A stretch of 64,000 nt of DNA from Mycolicibacter arupensis (GCF_002086515.1 NZ_MVHH01000011.1:1-64000), one strand, 5' to 3'. Positions 19,410 through 28,494 are shown, counted from the first letter of the stretch. Program-made: numbers and translations. The notes: generated by a model from the sequence alone, not told the origin.

Positions 19410-20132
19410 ATGACCCTGCAGCCGATCAATCGGCAGTCCATACCCGACGAGATCTTCGCCCAGCTCGCCGGCCAGGTGCTCTCTGGTGACCGGACGCCCG
19501 GCGAGTCTCTGCCGAGCGAGCGAACTCTGTCAGAGGCGCTTGGAGTCTCGCGCGCCGCCGTCCGGGAAGCGCTGGGCCGACTCGACCGGGCGCGCCTCAT
19601 CCAGGTCCGCCAGGGCGGATCCACGGTGGTCCGAGACTTTCGAGCCGAGGCCGGGTTCGACGTGCTGCCGCTACTGCTTGTGCATGGCGGCGACGTCGAT
19701 CGCGCCACCTTGGCCAGCGTGATCGAAGCCCGCGCCATCATCGGTCCACAGGTGGCCGCGCTGGCAGCGGCTCGCGCCAATGATGACGTCCGCGCCCGGC
19801 TGCGGGCCGTGGTGGACGAATTGGAGGCTGAATCGGAACCCGTGCAACGCATGTGGCGTGTTGTTGGGTTTTGGGAACTCATCGTGGACAGTGCCGAGTC
19901 CATCGCGTTTCGGCTGTTGTTCAACACGCTGAATCAGGCGTACGTGCCCGTCCTCGACGTGCTTGTCAACGTGATGGCTGCCGAGGTCAACGACATCGAG
20001 CATTACCGATGGCTGGCCGAAGCCGTCGCCGCCGGTGATGAAGGTGGCGCCCGTGTGGCCGCGGCAGAGCTCCTTGGCTTGGGTAGTGCCGCATTCACCC
20101 AACTCACCGACCAACTGGCGGACCCGCGATGA
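19410..20132 (+). CDS. GntR/FadR-family transcriptional regulator
   Basis: 240 residues. The N-terminal winged helix (about 8-75) has LAGQVLSGDRTPGESLPSER and EALGVSRAAVREALGRLDRA. The FCD ligand-binding all-helical domain follows (about 85-235). The ATG overlaps ATGA with a membrane fatty-acid hydroxylase/desaturase-type gene, so the regulator probably controls that gene and itself. Ligand unknown; an acyl-CoA or other carboxylate is expected for the family. Rv0872-Rv0875 in M. tuberculosis do not carry this pair as far as I recall. Confidence 0.85.
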   Translation: MTLQPINRQSIPDEIFAQLAGQVLSGDRTPGESLPSERTLSEALGVSRAAVREALGRLDRARLIQVRQGGSTVVRDFRAEAGFDVLPLLLVHGGDVDRATLASVIEARAIIGPQVAALAAARANDDVRARLRAVVDELEAESEPVQRMWRVVGFWELIVDSAESIAFRLLFNTLNQAYVPVLDVLVNVMAAEVNDIEHYRWLAEAVAAGDEGGARVAAAELLGLGSAAFTQLTDQLADPR

Positions 20133-20782
20133 CCCGCAAGCAGCAGACGCTGCGCGACGCTTTCGTCGAGTTCCTTCGCCACCCCACGCCCTGGATGCTC
20201 GTCACCTGGGTCGGCGCCCTGCTGGCAGCCCGCCTTGCGGTGGGCGGCTGGTCGATCGGCGACGCCGTGATCGCCGTGGCGCTGGTGGGTTTCTCTCCCC
20301 TGGGCGAGTGGCTGATCCATACCGGGATCCTGCATTGGCGTCCGCGCACCCTCGCCGGTGTCAGGATCGACTCACGGCTGGCCCGTGACCATCGCCTGCA
20401 CCATCGGGACCCCCGCGATATCCCGCTGATCTTCATCCCGTGGCCCAGCCTGGTCGTGATCATCGTCGGCCTGACACCGCTGGCGCCGCTCGCCTTCGGC
20501 AACGCCGGTAAGGGGCTGACGTTCGTGCTCACCATCGCGACGTTCCTGGTGTTCTACGAATGGATCCACTACCTGGTTCATACGGACTACAAGCCGCGCC
20601 ACGCGGTCTACCGCGCGGTATGGCGCAACCACCGCTATCACCACTTCAAGAACGAGAGGTACTGGTTCACCGTGACCAGTTCCGGTACCGCCGACCGCCT
20701 GCTGGGGACCTACCCCGATCCCAGCGCGGTCCCGTCATCACCGACCGTGCGAAACCTGCACGCGCCCAGCGTCACCGGCTGA
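20129..20782 (+). CDS. Fatty acid hydroxylase/sterol desaturase family membrane protein
   Basis: 217 residues with about four membrane segments. The His clusters of the di-iron hydroxylase superfamily are visible: EWLIHTGILH, DHRLHHRDPRD, EWIHYLVHTDY and NHRYHHFKNERYWFTV. It probably hydroxylates or desaturates a lipid chain at the membrane. It overlaps the FadR-like gene by 4 bp (ATGA), which suggests that lipid sensing and modification are coupled. Confidence 0.82.
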   Translation: MTRKQQTLRDAFVEFLRHPTPWMLVTWVGALLAARLAVGGWSIGDAVIAVALVGFSPLGEWLIHTGILHWRPRTLAGVRIDSRLARDHRLHHRDPRDIPLIFIPWPSLVVIIVGLTPLAPLAFGNAGKGLTFVLTIATFLVFYEWIHYLVHTDYKPRHAVYRAVWRNHRYHHFKNERYWFTVTSSGTADRLLGTYPDPSAVPSSPTVRNLHAPSVTG

Positions 20783-20815
20783 CCCATTGCCACCAGCCGT
20801 GGCACCCTGGTAGGC

Positions 20816-21832
20816 ATGGCCAGCTACCTCGCCGGCGGTGACTTCACCCGCGATACCCAATACATCTCCACCCGGATCACCGCCGATGGCCGTGATGGGT
20901 ATCCCGTGGAGCCAGGCCGGTACCGGCTGGTGGTGGCTCGGGCCTGCCCGTGGGCCAACCGCGCCATCATCGTGCGGCGGCTGCTGGGGCTGGAAAAGGT
21001 GATGTCCATGGGCTTGTGTGGACCGACTCACGACCAGCGCAGCTGGACCTTCGACCTGGACCCCGGTGGCCTCGACCCGGTGCTGAAGATCCCGCGGCTG
21101 CAAGACGCCTACTTCAAGCGCATCCCGGACTATCCCAAGGGAATCACCGTGCCCGCGATGGTCGATGTGACCACCGGCGAGGTGGTGACCAACGACTTCG
21201 CCCAGATGACTTTGGATTTCTCCACCGAGTGGACGGCCTATCACCGCGATGGTGCCCCGCAGCTCTATCCCGAGCCGCTGCGGGCGGAAATCGATGAGGT
21301 GGCCCGGCGTATCTACACCGAGATCAACAACGGCGTCTACCGGTGTGGTTTTGCCGGAACGCAGCAGGCCTATGACGCCGCCTATGGCCGGTTGTTCGCC
21401 GCGCTGGACTGGGTCAGCGACCGGCTCAGCCGGCAGCGGTACCTGGTGGGGGACACCATCACCGAGGCCGACGTGCGACTGTTCACCACGCTGGCCCGGT
21501 TCGACCCGGTCTATCACGGACACTTCAAATGCAACCGGCAGAAGCTGGCCGAGATGCCGGTGCTGTGGGCCTACGCCCGGGATCTGTTCCAGACTCCGGG
21601 GTTCGGCGACACCACCGACTTCGTCCAGATCAAACAGCACTACTACATCGTGCACGCCGACATCAATCCGTCCCGGATCGTCCCCGACGGGCCGGATCTG
21701 GCCAACTGGCTATCCCCGCATGGGCGAGAAGCGCTGGGCGGCAGGCCTTTCGGAGACGGTACGCCGCCCGGTCCGGTTCCGGCGGGCGAGCAGGTGCCGG
21801 CCGGTCATGGGGCTCAATCCGGCGAGGGTTGA
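20816..21832 (+). CDS. Xi-class glutathione S-transferase-like reductase
   Basis: 338 residues. The thioredoxin-like N-terminal domain has the xi-class CPWANR motif with nucleophile Cys44; the helical C-terminal domain includes RYLVGDTITEADVRLFTTLA and HFKCNR. Xi-class enzymes reduce glutathionyl-hydroquinones. Mycobacteria make mycothiol and not glutathione, so the natural thiol is uncertain. The C-terminal 40 residues are a Gly/Pro-rich extension. Its end overlaps the convergent DUF2771 gene by 19 bp. Confidence 0.8.
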   Translation: MASYLAGGDFTRDTQYISTRITADGRDGYPVEPGRYRLVVARACPWANRAIIVRRLLGLEKVMSMGLCGPTHDQRSWTFDLDPGGLDPVLKIPRLQDAYFKRIPDYPKGITVPAMVDVTTGEVVTNDFAQMTLDFSTEWTAYHRDGAPQLYPEPLRAEIDEVARRIYTEINNGVYRCGFAGTQQAYDAAYGRLFAALDWVSDRLSRQRYLVGDTITEADVRLFTTLARFDPVYHGHFKCNRQKLAEMPVLWAYARDLFQTPGFGDTTDFVQIKQHYYIVHADINPSRIVPDGPDLANWLSPHGREALGGRPFGDGTPPGPVPAGEQVPAGHGAQSGEG

Positions 21833-22329
21833 TTCCAGCGGGTGCCCACCGCCCACTCGGCGTGCGGTACCCGGATCTCTTCGCCGGTCCTGAAATCGAT
21901 GATGATCGTGGACAGCTGCACCACCAGCCCGCGCAGAAGTCCGCGTTGCGGATCCACGGTGGGGACGGTGACCGCCAGGGTGCTGCCCGGCCGGTATACC
22001 TGTTTTGTGGTGTCGGCCGGGTCGTCGTAGAGCCGCCACAGCTGCCACGGCGCTCGACCGATGCTTTCGTCCACCGACAGCTGCACTGGATGACGCGAAT
22101 CGACCGTCACCGTGCCTTGCGCTTCGGTGAGCAGGCACTCATTGAGGTCGAGCACGTTGCAGTACATGTAGGGCCCGGTGCTGGCGAGCTGCCCGTTGGA
22201 ATACGCGCTGATCTGCGGAGGCGTGGGCTCCTGTGCCCGGGTGATCCACCAGGTGCCGAATCCGGCCAGCGCCGCGGTCCCCACCGTCAGCACCGCCACC
22301 AGTACGGCCGTCGTGCGCTTCACCTGCAC
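21814..22329 (-). CDS. DUF2771-type exported/membrane-anchored protein
   Basis: 171 residues from GTG. An N-terminal membrane segment (TTAVLVAVLTVGTAALAGFG) is followed by an extracytoplasmic domain with two Cys in MYCNVLDLNECLL and a beta-rich C-terminal part. It corresponds to Rv0875c. It begins 1 nt after the stop of the MFS gene, so the two are an operon. Function unknown. Confidence 0.75.
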   Translation of the reverse strand: MQVKRTTAVLVAVLTVGTAALAGFGTWWITRAQEPTPPQISAYSNGQLASTGPYMYCNVLDLNECLLTEAQGTVTVDSRHPVQLSVDESIGRAPWQLWRLYDDPADTTKQVYRPGSTLAVTVPTVDPQRGLLRGLVVQLSTIIIDFRTGEEIRVPHAEWAVGTRWNQPSPD

Positions 22330-22330
22330 A

Positions 22331-24022
22331 TCACCCCTGTCTTGCCGGATCGAGGCGGGCGCCGTCCTGCTCGATCAGCACCGGACGGTTGCCCCCCAGT
22401 CCGGGAATCAACGAGTCGCCGTGGAACGACAGGATGGTCTGGGCCAGACCCGGGATCAGTAACGCCGTGATCGCGGTGAAGCCCACCCACAGATCGGTGT
22501 ATACCAGCACCCCCAGCGCACCACCCAAAACCCAGGCCAGTTGCAGGGTGGACTCGGTGCGGCCGAAGGCCGACGCGCGCGACTCCTCGGGAAGGTCGTC
22601 CTGCAGCGCGGCATCCAGCGAGGCCTTCGATATCGCGCTGGCTCCCGACGTCACCAGTGCGGCGACGGCCGCCATCACCAGCGTGCCGGCCACGGCCGCG
22701 GCCAGCGCCACGGCGGTCACCGCCATGGTGCAGCGCACCACCAGCACCGCCGGGCGGCCCAGTTGCAGCCGTGCGGCCGTGAAGTTGCCGGCGAAGTTGC
22801 CGGCACCGGCGGCCACGCCGATCAGGCCCAGAATGCCCAGCTGCACCCAGCCTCCGGCGTCATGTTGCTTGGCCACGAAGGCCGGGTACAAGAACAGGAA
22901 TCCGACCATCGCCTTGATGGTGCAGTTTCCCCACAATGCGGCGATGATGTTGCGGCCCAGCGGTTGCCGCAGCGGCTGGCTCAGTGCGTCGCCGGCCCGC
23001 CGGACCTGCTCGGGCCAGCTGCGGCGGCGCTCGCCGAAGCGATAGCTCAAGGTGGTGGGGATCTCGCCGGCGGTCACCTCGACCCAGCGCGGGATGCGCA
23101 TGGACAGCACGGCTCCGGCTATCGAGACCGCGATGAGAACCAACAGTGCCCCCGGCAGCTGCAGCAGCCGGGTGAACACAAACTCGGCTGCGGCGGCGAT
23201 ACCGCCGCCGACGATCGTCCCGCCGAGCAGGCCGAACATCGTCAGCCGGGAATTGACGCGCACCAGATCGATCGACGGCGGCATGACGCGAGGCGTCACG
23301 GCACTGCGCAGGACCGTGAAGGACTTCGACAGTGCCATCATCGCCAACGCGCACGGGTAGAGCACCCACGAGCCGAACGTGCCCGCCACCCCGTCGTAGT
23401 TGGCGACCAAGACCAGCGCCAGGACGGTCCGCAGTGCGAACGACATGGCCAGCGCCGCGCGCCGGCCGTGCTGGACGCGGTCCAGGGCTGGACCGATCAG
23501 GGGAGCGACCACCGCGAACGGTGCGATGGTCACCAGCAGGTACAGCGCCACGCGCCCTTTGCTCTCTCCGGCAGCGGCCGCGAAGAACAAGGTGTTGGCC
23601 AGCGCCACGGCCATCGCCGCATCCACGGCGAAGTTGGCCACCACCGGCCACGTCAATGCGGTCAGCCCGGATTTGTCGGCACCGTCGGCAGTGGCGGCCC
23701 GCTGTACCAGCCCGTACACCCGCGATCCCATTTCGCGGCTGCGCGCCGCGGCGGCTTGGGTGACCGTGACGCGATCGCCGGTCCCCGGCCCGCTCGGTGG
23801 CTCGTGATGGCGAGGGGCAGCAGAGTGCTCGCGCAGCGGCGGCAGGTAACGATTGTCGCTGGGCATGGGTTTGCGTGGGCGCTGCTCCCCGGCGGGGCTG
23901 CTGGGGTAGTTGGCCATGCCGGGATGCTGACCGGCGGAGCCGTTGCGTGACCCTTTGCCCGTGGCTGCAGGGGTACGTCGGCGCCGGCTCGGGTCGGGGA
24001 GATCACGCCGCCGTGCTGACAC
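22331..24022 (-). CDS. MFS-type membrane transporter (Rv0876c type)
   Basis: 563 residues with about 12 membrane segments after a long polar N-terminus (about 110 residues, Pro/Arg-rich). MFS features include PLIGPALDRVQHGRRAALAM between segments and a central loop around FGERRRSWPEQVRRAG. The GTG at 24022 gives a length close to that of Rv0876c; an ATG at 23917 is possible. Substrate unknown. Cotranscribed with the DUF2771 gene. Confidence 0.75.
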   Translation of the reverse strand: MSARRRDLPDPSRRRRTPAATGKGSRNGSAGQHPGMANYPSSPAGEQRPRKPMPSDNRYLPPLREHSAAPRHHEPPSGPGTGDRVTVTQAAAARSREMGSRVYGLVQRAATADGADKSGLTALTWPVVANFAVDAAMAVALANTLFFAAAAGESKGRVALYLLVTIAPFAVVAPLIGPALDRVQHGRRAALAMSFALRTVLALVLVANYDGVAGTFGSWVLYPCALAMMALSKSFTVLRSAVTPRVMPPSIDLVRVNSRLTMFGLLGGTIVGGGIAAAAEFVFTRLLQLPGALLVLIAVSIAGAVLSMRIPRWVEVTAGEIPTTLSYRFGERRRSWPEQVRRAGDALSQPLRQPLGRNIIAALWGNCTIKAMVGFLFLYPAFVAKQHDAGGWVQLGILGLIGVAAGAGNFAGNFTAARLQLGRPAVLVVRCTMAVTAVALAAAVAGTLVMAAVAALVTSGASAISKASLDAALQDDLPEESRASAFGRTESTLQLAWVLGGALGVLVYTDLWVGFTAITALLIPGLAQTILSFHGDSLIPGLGGNRPVLIEQDGARLDPARQG

Positions 24023-24139
24023 GCCTCGATTCTTCCCTATGTTCGCCGCGTGGCCGCGCAGGCCGTGATCGTGCCTGCGTGTGGCTCACCGAGCGTGCCT
24101 GCGGCAGTATAGGGACGTCATTGAACGGAAGGGACCCGC

Positions 24140-25093
24140 GTGACTGGACCCAGCGCAGAATCAGCCACTGCGACCATCGCCGTGCCCGCGGTGCTGGCCG
24201 CGGCCGTCGAGCAGGCCCGTGCGGCCGTCGCGGAGTTCAGCGGCGCCGACACCGTCGGCGAGCATTTGGGGGTCGCCTACGAGGACCCGACCGCGGCCAC
24301 GCACCGCTTCGGCGCGCTCCTGCCCGGCTATCAGGGCTGGCAGTGGGCCGTCGTCGTTGCTGCCAGCCCGGGCGCGACGGAATCCACGGTCAGCGAGGTC
24401 GTGCTGGTTCCGGGGCCCACGGCTCTGCTGGCTCCGGAGTGGGTTCCGTGGGACCAGCGGGTCCGGCCCGGTGACTTGGGGCCTGGGGATCTGCTGGCGC
24501 CGCCCGCCGACGATCCGCGGTTGGTGCCCGGCTACACCTCGACCGGCGATCCGGAGCTCGACGAGGTGGCCGGCGTACTCGGGCTGGGGCGTCGTTGGCT
24601 GATGAGTCCCGTCGGGCGCGCCGAGGCCGCTCAGCGTTGGCACGACGGCGAGTTCGGGCCGGATTCTGCGATGGCGCGGTCCACCAAGCGGGCCTGCCGC
24701 GACTGCGGCTTCTATGTGCCGCTCACCGGCTCCCTGGGGACCCTTTTCGGGGTCTGCTGCAATGAGATGTCCGCCGACGGTCGGGTGGTCGAGCAACGGT
24801 ACGGCTGTGGCGCGCACAGCGACACTCCGGCACCGGCGGGCACCGGCTCCCCGGCATACGAGCCCTATGACGACGGCGTGCTGGAAGTCGTCGCTGTGGC
24901 GCCGGCCCCGGTAGCCGAGTCGGTGGATGAGACGGGCGAGCCCGCAGCGGTATCGGCCGAGCCGGTGATCGAGGCCCCGGAAGAGACTGACGCGGCGCCC
25001 GACCCGGCAGAACCCGCGGTCGTGGCTGAAGAAGCCGTCGCCGAAGAAGCGGTCGTCGACCCGGCCGGGGCGGAAGACCCCGAGGCGCTCTAA
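24140..25093 (+). CDS. DUF3027 family protein with Cys-rich motif
   Basis: 317 residues from GTG, with GGAAGGG as Shine-Dalgarno. The N-terminal two thirds are the DUF3027 domain, including GALLPGYQGWQWAVVVAASP. A probable zinc site is formed by CRDCGF, VCCNEMSADGR and YGCGAH. The C-terminal 70 residues are an acidic Ala/Glu/Val tail of low complexity. Corresponds by position to Rv0877. Role unknown. Confidence 0.75.
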   Translation: MTGPSAESATATIAVPAVLAAAVEQARAAVAEFSGADTVGEHLGVAYEDPTAATHRFGALLPGYQGWQWAVVVAASPGATESTVSEVVLVPGPTALLAPEWVPWDQRVRPGDLGPGDLLAPPADDPRLVPGYTSTGDPELDEVAGVLGLGRRWLMSPVGRAEAAQRWHDGEFGPDSAMARSTKRACRDCGFYVPLTGSLGTLFGVCCNEMSADGRVVEQRYGCGAHSDTPAPAGTGSPAYEPYDDGVLEVVAVAPAPVAESVDETGEPAAVSAEPVIEAPEETDAAPDPAEPAVVAEEAVAEEAVVDPAGAEDPEAL

Positions 25094-25662
25094 CCGAAGT
25101 TGAACAGGTATTCGCCCGGTATCACAAAGAGCATGTTGAAGGCGGTGTTGACCACCGCTCCCGGCAACCCGAGCACGTAGTTGACGATGTCGAGCGGAAT
25201 GGTGACGGCCTGACTGAAGGCCATCCCGAAGTCGAGGTTGATCAGGCTTCCGACCAGGTTCGTGACGTCGTTGTACAGCGTGAAGGGCAGGCTGATAAAG
25301 CGATTGAACAGCCCCACGGCGGCCGCAACCTCCGCGTTGAACAGACCTACCAGGTCAAACGCGTCGGCGGCGCCGGGAACGTCCACCGCGGCGCCGGGGA
25401 ATCCGGTGAAATCGAACTCCTCGGCGGCGCCGGGCACCGCGAACTCCTCGACCAGGTTGGAGAGGTCCACGGTCGCCAGACCGGCAAGGGTGTCGAAGCT
25501 GTCGATGACCGCGTTGCCGGCCAGCGCCACTTCGGCCGACACCGTGGTCAGCGTGTGGGTGATCTCGGGCGGCGCGGCGGCCGGTGTCAGCCCGGCGGCC
25601 AGCAGGGCGGTGGCTGCGATGACGATGCTCGGCAGTCGGATGCCGGATGTGACGTTTTCCAT
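25090..25662 (-). CDS. Secreted Ala/Phe-rich hypothetical protein
   Basis: 190 residues from the ATG at 25662, which has a strong GGGAGGATCC Shine-Dalgarno. A signal peptide ends near LTPAAAPP. The mature protein is helical with repeated Phe-Asp and Val-Pro-Gly-Ala patterns (VPGAAEEFDFTGF, VPGAADAFDLVGLFNAEV) and a C-terminal hydrophobic part with two LPGAV/IPLDIV loops. It resembles secreted or cell-wall proteins of mycobacteria; no PE or PPE motif. The end overlaps the convergent DUF3027 stop. Confidence 0.65.
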   Translation of the reverse strand: MENVTSGIRLPSIVIAATALLAAGLTPAAAPPEITHTLTTVSAEVALAGNAVIDSFDTLAGLATVDLSNLVEEFAVPGAAEEFDFTGFPGAAVDVPGAADAFDLVGLFNAEVAAAVGLFNRFISLPFTLYNDVTNLVGSLINLDFGMAFSQAVTIPLDIVNYVLGLPGAVVNTAFNMLFVIPGEYLFNFG

Positions 25663-25708
25663 GGATCCTCCCCGTTCCAAGGGACGTTACTCCGCCAGCA
25701 CGGAGGCG

Positions 25709-26167
25709 TCAGCGGTTCTCTGCGGCGGCTTTGATCTTGCTCAACGAGGCGTTCATGCCCTCGACCAGCTCGCGTTCGAAGTTGGGCGTCCCGCCCATGA
25801 ACTTGCCCACCAGGAATGCCGACACCGCGGTGGTGGTGCCGTTCTCGGCGTGCCGGCTTTCGACGACCCGAGTCCCGGTGGCGGTCGCTTCGAGCTCATA
25901 GCTCCAGACGGTGTGGTTCTCGCTGACCCGGAAGGCCAGCTTGCGCTGCGGAACGTATTCGGTGATCACGGAGCTGGTGGGCCAGTACATCCGGCCGCGC
26001 CGGTTGAAGTTGATGGTCCGGGTGCCCGGGCGCACCGCGCCCAGGGGCTTCATCCACCGGCACTGCGGGCTCCACTCGGGCATCCGCCGGAAATCGGAGA
26101 TCAAGTCCCAGACCTCGGCCACCGGTGCGTTGATGTCGATCTGCGCGCTCAACAGCGGTGCTGCCAT
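25709..26167 (-). CDS. SRPBCC family protein
   Basis: 152 residues from the ATG at 26167, directly after GAGGAGGATCGCC. Family marks are LLSAQIDINAPVAEVWDLIS, RMPEWSPQCRWMKPLG and the C-terminal helix LVEGMNASLSKIKAAAE. One of four START-like proteins in the window. Ligand unknown. The DUF2530 gene lies 32 bp upstream on the same strand. Confidence 0.8.
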   Translation of the reverse strand: MAAPLLSAQIDINAPVAEVWDLISDFRRMPEWSPQCRWMKPLGAVRPGTRTINFNRRGRMYWPTSSVITEYVPQRKLAFRVSENHTVWSYELEATATGTRVVESRHAENGTTTAVSAFLVGKFMGGTPNFERELVEGMNASLSKIKAAAENR

Positions 26168-26199
26168 GGCGATCCTCCTCGGATTCTCGGTTCGCAACT

Positions 26200-26457
26200 T
26201 TATTCGTGTTCCAGTCCGGTTTGGGCACCACGGGCCCCGCGGCGCGCCGCCGCGCGCTGCCACAGAAAGACCGAGGTGCCCACCATGCCCGTCGCCAGGC
26301 CGGCCAGGCTCACCGGCCGCCACCCTTCCAGCGCGGGCACCGTGAATGCGGCGATGGTGGCGCAGCTGAAGCCGAATGCGCCGACACCGATCACGGGCCA
26401 GGCCCGCAGCAGGCCGGTCGGCAGCGGGGGAGGCTCGGGAGCGGGCGCAGGGGTCAT
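26200..26457 (-). CDS. DUF2530 two-helix membrane protein
   Basis: 85 residues: Pro-rich N-terminus (TPAPAPEPPPLP), two membrane segments (WPVIGVGAFGFSCATIAAF; VSLAGLATGMVGTSVFLW) and a basic C-terminus. This is the DUF2530 layout (Rv0879c). Divergent from the rRNA methylase gene with 39 bp between starts. Confidence 0.75.
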   Translation of the reverse strand: MTPAPAPEPPPLPTGLLRAWPVIGVGAFGFSCATIAAFTVPALEGWRPVSLAGLATGMVGTSVFLWQRAAARRGARGAQTGLEHE

Positions 26458-26483
26458 CGCCGTTGACGTTAGCGCCTCGCCGG

Positions 26484-26489
26484 TAGAGT
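26484..26489 (+). promoter_or_regulatory. -10 hexamer of leaderless TrmH promoter
   Basis: TAGAGT lies 7 nt before the GTG at 26497; no Shine-Dalgarno is present. Confidence 0.5.
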
Positions 26490-26496
26490 CCCCGCA

Positions 26497-27330
26497 GTGG
26501 CCAGGGTTGTCGATGTCGTCGATATCGCCGACCCCAACGATTGCCGCCTCGACGACTTTCGCGACCTGAACAGCATTGACCGGCGCCCGGACCTGCCCAC
26601 CGGTAAGGGCTTGGTGATCGCCGAAGGGGTGCTGGTGGCGCAGCGGATGCTGGCGTCGCGTTTCCGCCCGCGGGCGCTGTTGGGCACCGATCGCCGGCTG
26701 ACCGAGCTGATGCCGGACCTGACCAGCCCTGATGCCCCGGACGTGCCGTATTACCGGGTGTCGGCGGAGGTGATGGCCCAGGTGGTGGGGTTCCATCTCA
26801 ACCGGGGAGTGCTGGCCGCCGCGTCGCGGGTACCGGAGCCCACGGTGGCTGAGCTGGTGGCGGGGGCGCGGACCATCGCGGTGCTCGAGGGCGTCAACGA
26901 CCACGAGAACCTGGGGTCGATCTTTCGCAACGGCGCCGGGCTGGGTGTGGACGCGGTGGTCTTCGGTTCCGGCTGCGCCGACCCGCTGTACCGGCGTTCG
27001 GTTCGCGTCTCGATGGGGCACGCCCTGTTGGTGCCGTTCGCCCGATCGGTGAACTGGCCGGGGGATTTGGTGATGCTGCGCGAGCGGGGTTTCCGGCTGT
27101 TGGCGATGACGCCGGACCCGCGTGCCGAGCTCTTGTCCAGCGCCGTGGCGACGGTGCGTGACGAGCCGCTGGCGGTGTTGGTCGGTGCGGAGGGGCCGGG
27201 CCTGTCGGAGCAGGCGATGCGCGCCAGTGACATGCGGGTGCGGATCCCGATGTCGCGGGGAACCGACTCGCTCAACGTCGCAACCGCGGCCGCATTGGCG
27301 TTCTACGAGCGCATTAGGCTGCCGGAATGA
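26497..27330 (+). CDS. TrmH/SpoU-family RNA 2'-O-methyltransferase
   Basis: 277 residues, SPOUT fold. The C-terminal knot motifs are all present: GVNDHENLGSIFRNGAGLGV (motif 1), VLVGAEGPGLSEQ (motif 2) and RIPMSRGTDSLNVATAAALA (motif 3). The N-terminal 100 residues are the SpoU substrate-binding-like domain. Ribose methylation of rRNA or tRNA; the exact site is unknown. Corresponds to Rv0881. The stop overlaps ATGA with the next gene. Confidence 0.88.
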   Translation: MARVVDVVDIADPNDCRLDDFRDLNSIDRRPDLPTGKGLVIAEGVLVAQRMLASRFRPRALLGTDRRLTELMPDLTSPDAPDVPYYRVSAEVMAQVVGFHLNRGVLAAASRVPEPTVAELVAGARTIAVLEGVNDHENLGSIFRNGAGLGVDAVVFGSGCADPLYRRSVRVSMGHALLVPFARSVNWPGDLVMLRERGFRLLAMTPDPRAELLSSAVATVRDEPLAVLVGAEGPGLSEQAMRASDMRVRIPMSRGTDSLNVATAAALAFYERIRLPE

Positions 27331-27602
27331 CGTCCGCCCCCCGTACGCCGTGGGGGACCGGGTTGACCGTGGCGGGGTTCACCGCGGCGGTGACCGGGAC
27401 CGCGATCGCAGTACTGACTCTGGGGCTGTTGCGGGTTCACCCGGCGGTGGCCGTGGTGCTCAATCTGCTTGCGGTGGGCGGGCTGGCCCCCACGGTGTGG
27501 GGCTGGCGGCGGACTCCGGTGCTGCGGTGGCTGGCCCTGGGTGCCGGCCTGGGCGTGGCCGGCGCGTGGCTGGTGCTGGCGGTGCTGGTCGCTCAGCGCT
27601 GA
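27327..27602 (+). CDS. Three-helix small membrane protein
   Basis: 91 residues, about three membrane segments (VAGFTAAVTGTAIAVLTLGL; VAVVLNLLAVGGLAP; LALGAGLGVAGAWLVLAVLV). ATGA overlap with the methylase gene, corresponding to Rv0882. It converges with sepH; ends overlap by 10 bp. Function unknown. Confidence 0.7.
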   Translation: MTSAPRTPWGTGLTVAGFTAAVTGTAIAVLTLGLLRVHPAVAVVLNLLAVGGLAPTVWGWRRTPVLRWLALGAGLGVAGAWLVLAVLVAQR

Positions 27603-28369
27603 CCGGTCGAACGCACCCCGAGCAGGACGTCCTCCCACCCCGGTACCGGGGGCTTGCTGCGCCGGACCCGAGTCCCGGGGCGCTGCTGGACCGGCTCCTC
27701 CTCGACCGGTGCGGGGGTGGCCGGCTCCTCGAAGTCCAGTTCGGCGACCAGGGCGACCGGCCGCAGCGAACGGTCGAATGCCGGGTCGATCAACTCCATG
27801 GCCGCGTCGTCGACGGCGGTCACCGTCCCGCCGTGTGCGCCGGGAGTGAACCGGAAGTGGGCGACGTTGTCCGAGCGCCCGGCCTTCCAGGCCAGCTGCA
27901 CCGTCCAGCGCCCGTCGTCATTGCGCCACGCGTCCCAGCTGCTGCTGTCGGCGCTCAGTCCCCGCGACAGCAGTGCGGAGGTGACGACCTCCAGCAGCGT
28001 CGGCACGGCCGGACCGTCGGAGAGCACCGGGTGGGCGGCGGCCGCCAACTCCGCGGCCCGCGAGCGCTCCAGCAGCACCGGGTGAGCGAATCGTTCCACC
28101 CGGGAGACGTCGACACCGGCGGCGGCAGCCACCTGCTCCACCGATGCCCCGGCGCGGATCCGCGCCTGGATGTCCCTGGGGCGCAGCATGCTCAAGCTCA
28201 TGTCGGCCGAACTCTGGCCGACGCGAGTGCCCTCACCGCGGACGGCGCCACGCAAGCGGTCGTCGATGCGGACCCGGAACATCTGGGTGTGTTCCTCGTC
28301 CTCGCCCGTGCTTTCGCAGATGACGTGCTTGCCGTCGACGTCGAGGCCAATGGCCCTCAGTTCCCGCAT
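27593..28369 (-). CDS. sepH: Septation protein SepH
   Basis: 258 residues. The conserved N-terminus MRELRAIGLDVDGKHVICES and the helix-turn-helix-like LRPRDIQARIRAGASVEQVA and AGVDVSRVERFAHPVL are characteristic of SepH (DUF3071), which in actinobacteria promotes FtsZ assembly. The C-terminus ends VPGWEDVLLGV after a Pro/Glu linker. Strong Shine-Dalgarno AAGGAGAAG. Position matches Rv0883c, upstream gene serC on the same strand 126 bp away. Confidence 0.88.
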   Translation of the reverse strand: MRELRAIGLDVDGKHVICESTGEDEEHTQMFRVRIDDRLRGAVRGEGTRVGQSSADMSLSMLRPRDIQARIRAGASVEQVAAAAGVDVSRVERFAHPVLLERSRAAELAAAAHPVLSDGPAVPTLLEVVTSALLSRGLSADSSSWDAWRNDDGRWTVQLAWKAGRSDNVAHFRFTPGAHGGTVTAVDDAAMELIDPAFDRSLRPVALVAELDFEEPATPAPVEEEPVQQRPGTRVRRSKPPVPGWEDVLLGVRSTGQR

Positions 28370-28494
28370 GACTTCTCCTTGCGAACGCCCGGTTACGTTC
28401 GGACTGTAGTCCAGTGAACAGCCCGATCAGCCGTGACACGCGGGCGTTATAACGATCCGATCACGAAGCCGGGACCGGGTGCGGATGTCAGAGC

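Noticed and set aside
25090..25662. PE or PPE family protein
   Set aside because: It starts with a normal signal peptide and lacks the N-terminal Pro-Glu or Pro-Pro-Glu motif and the family length.
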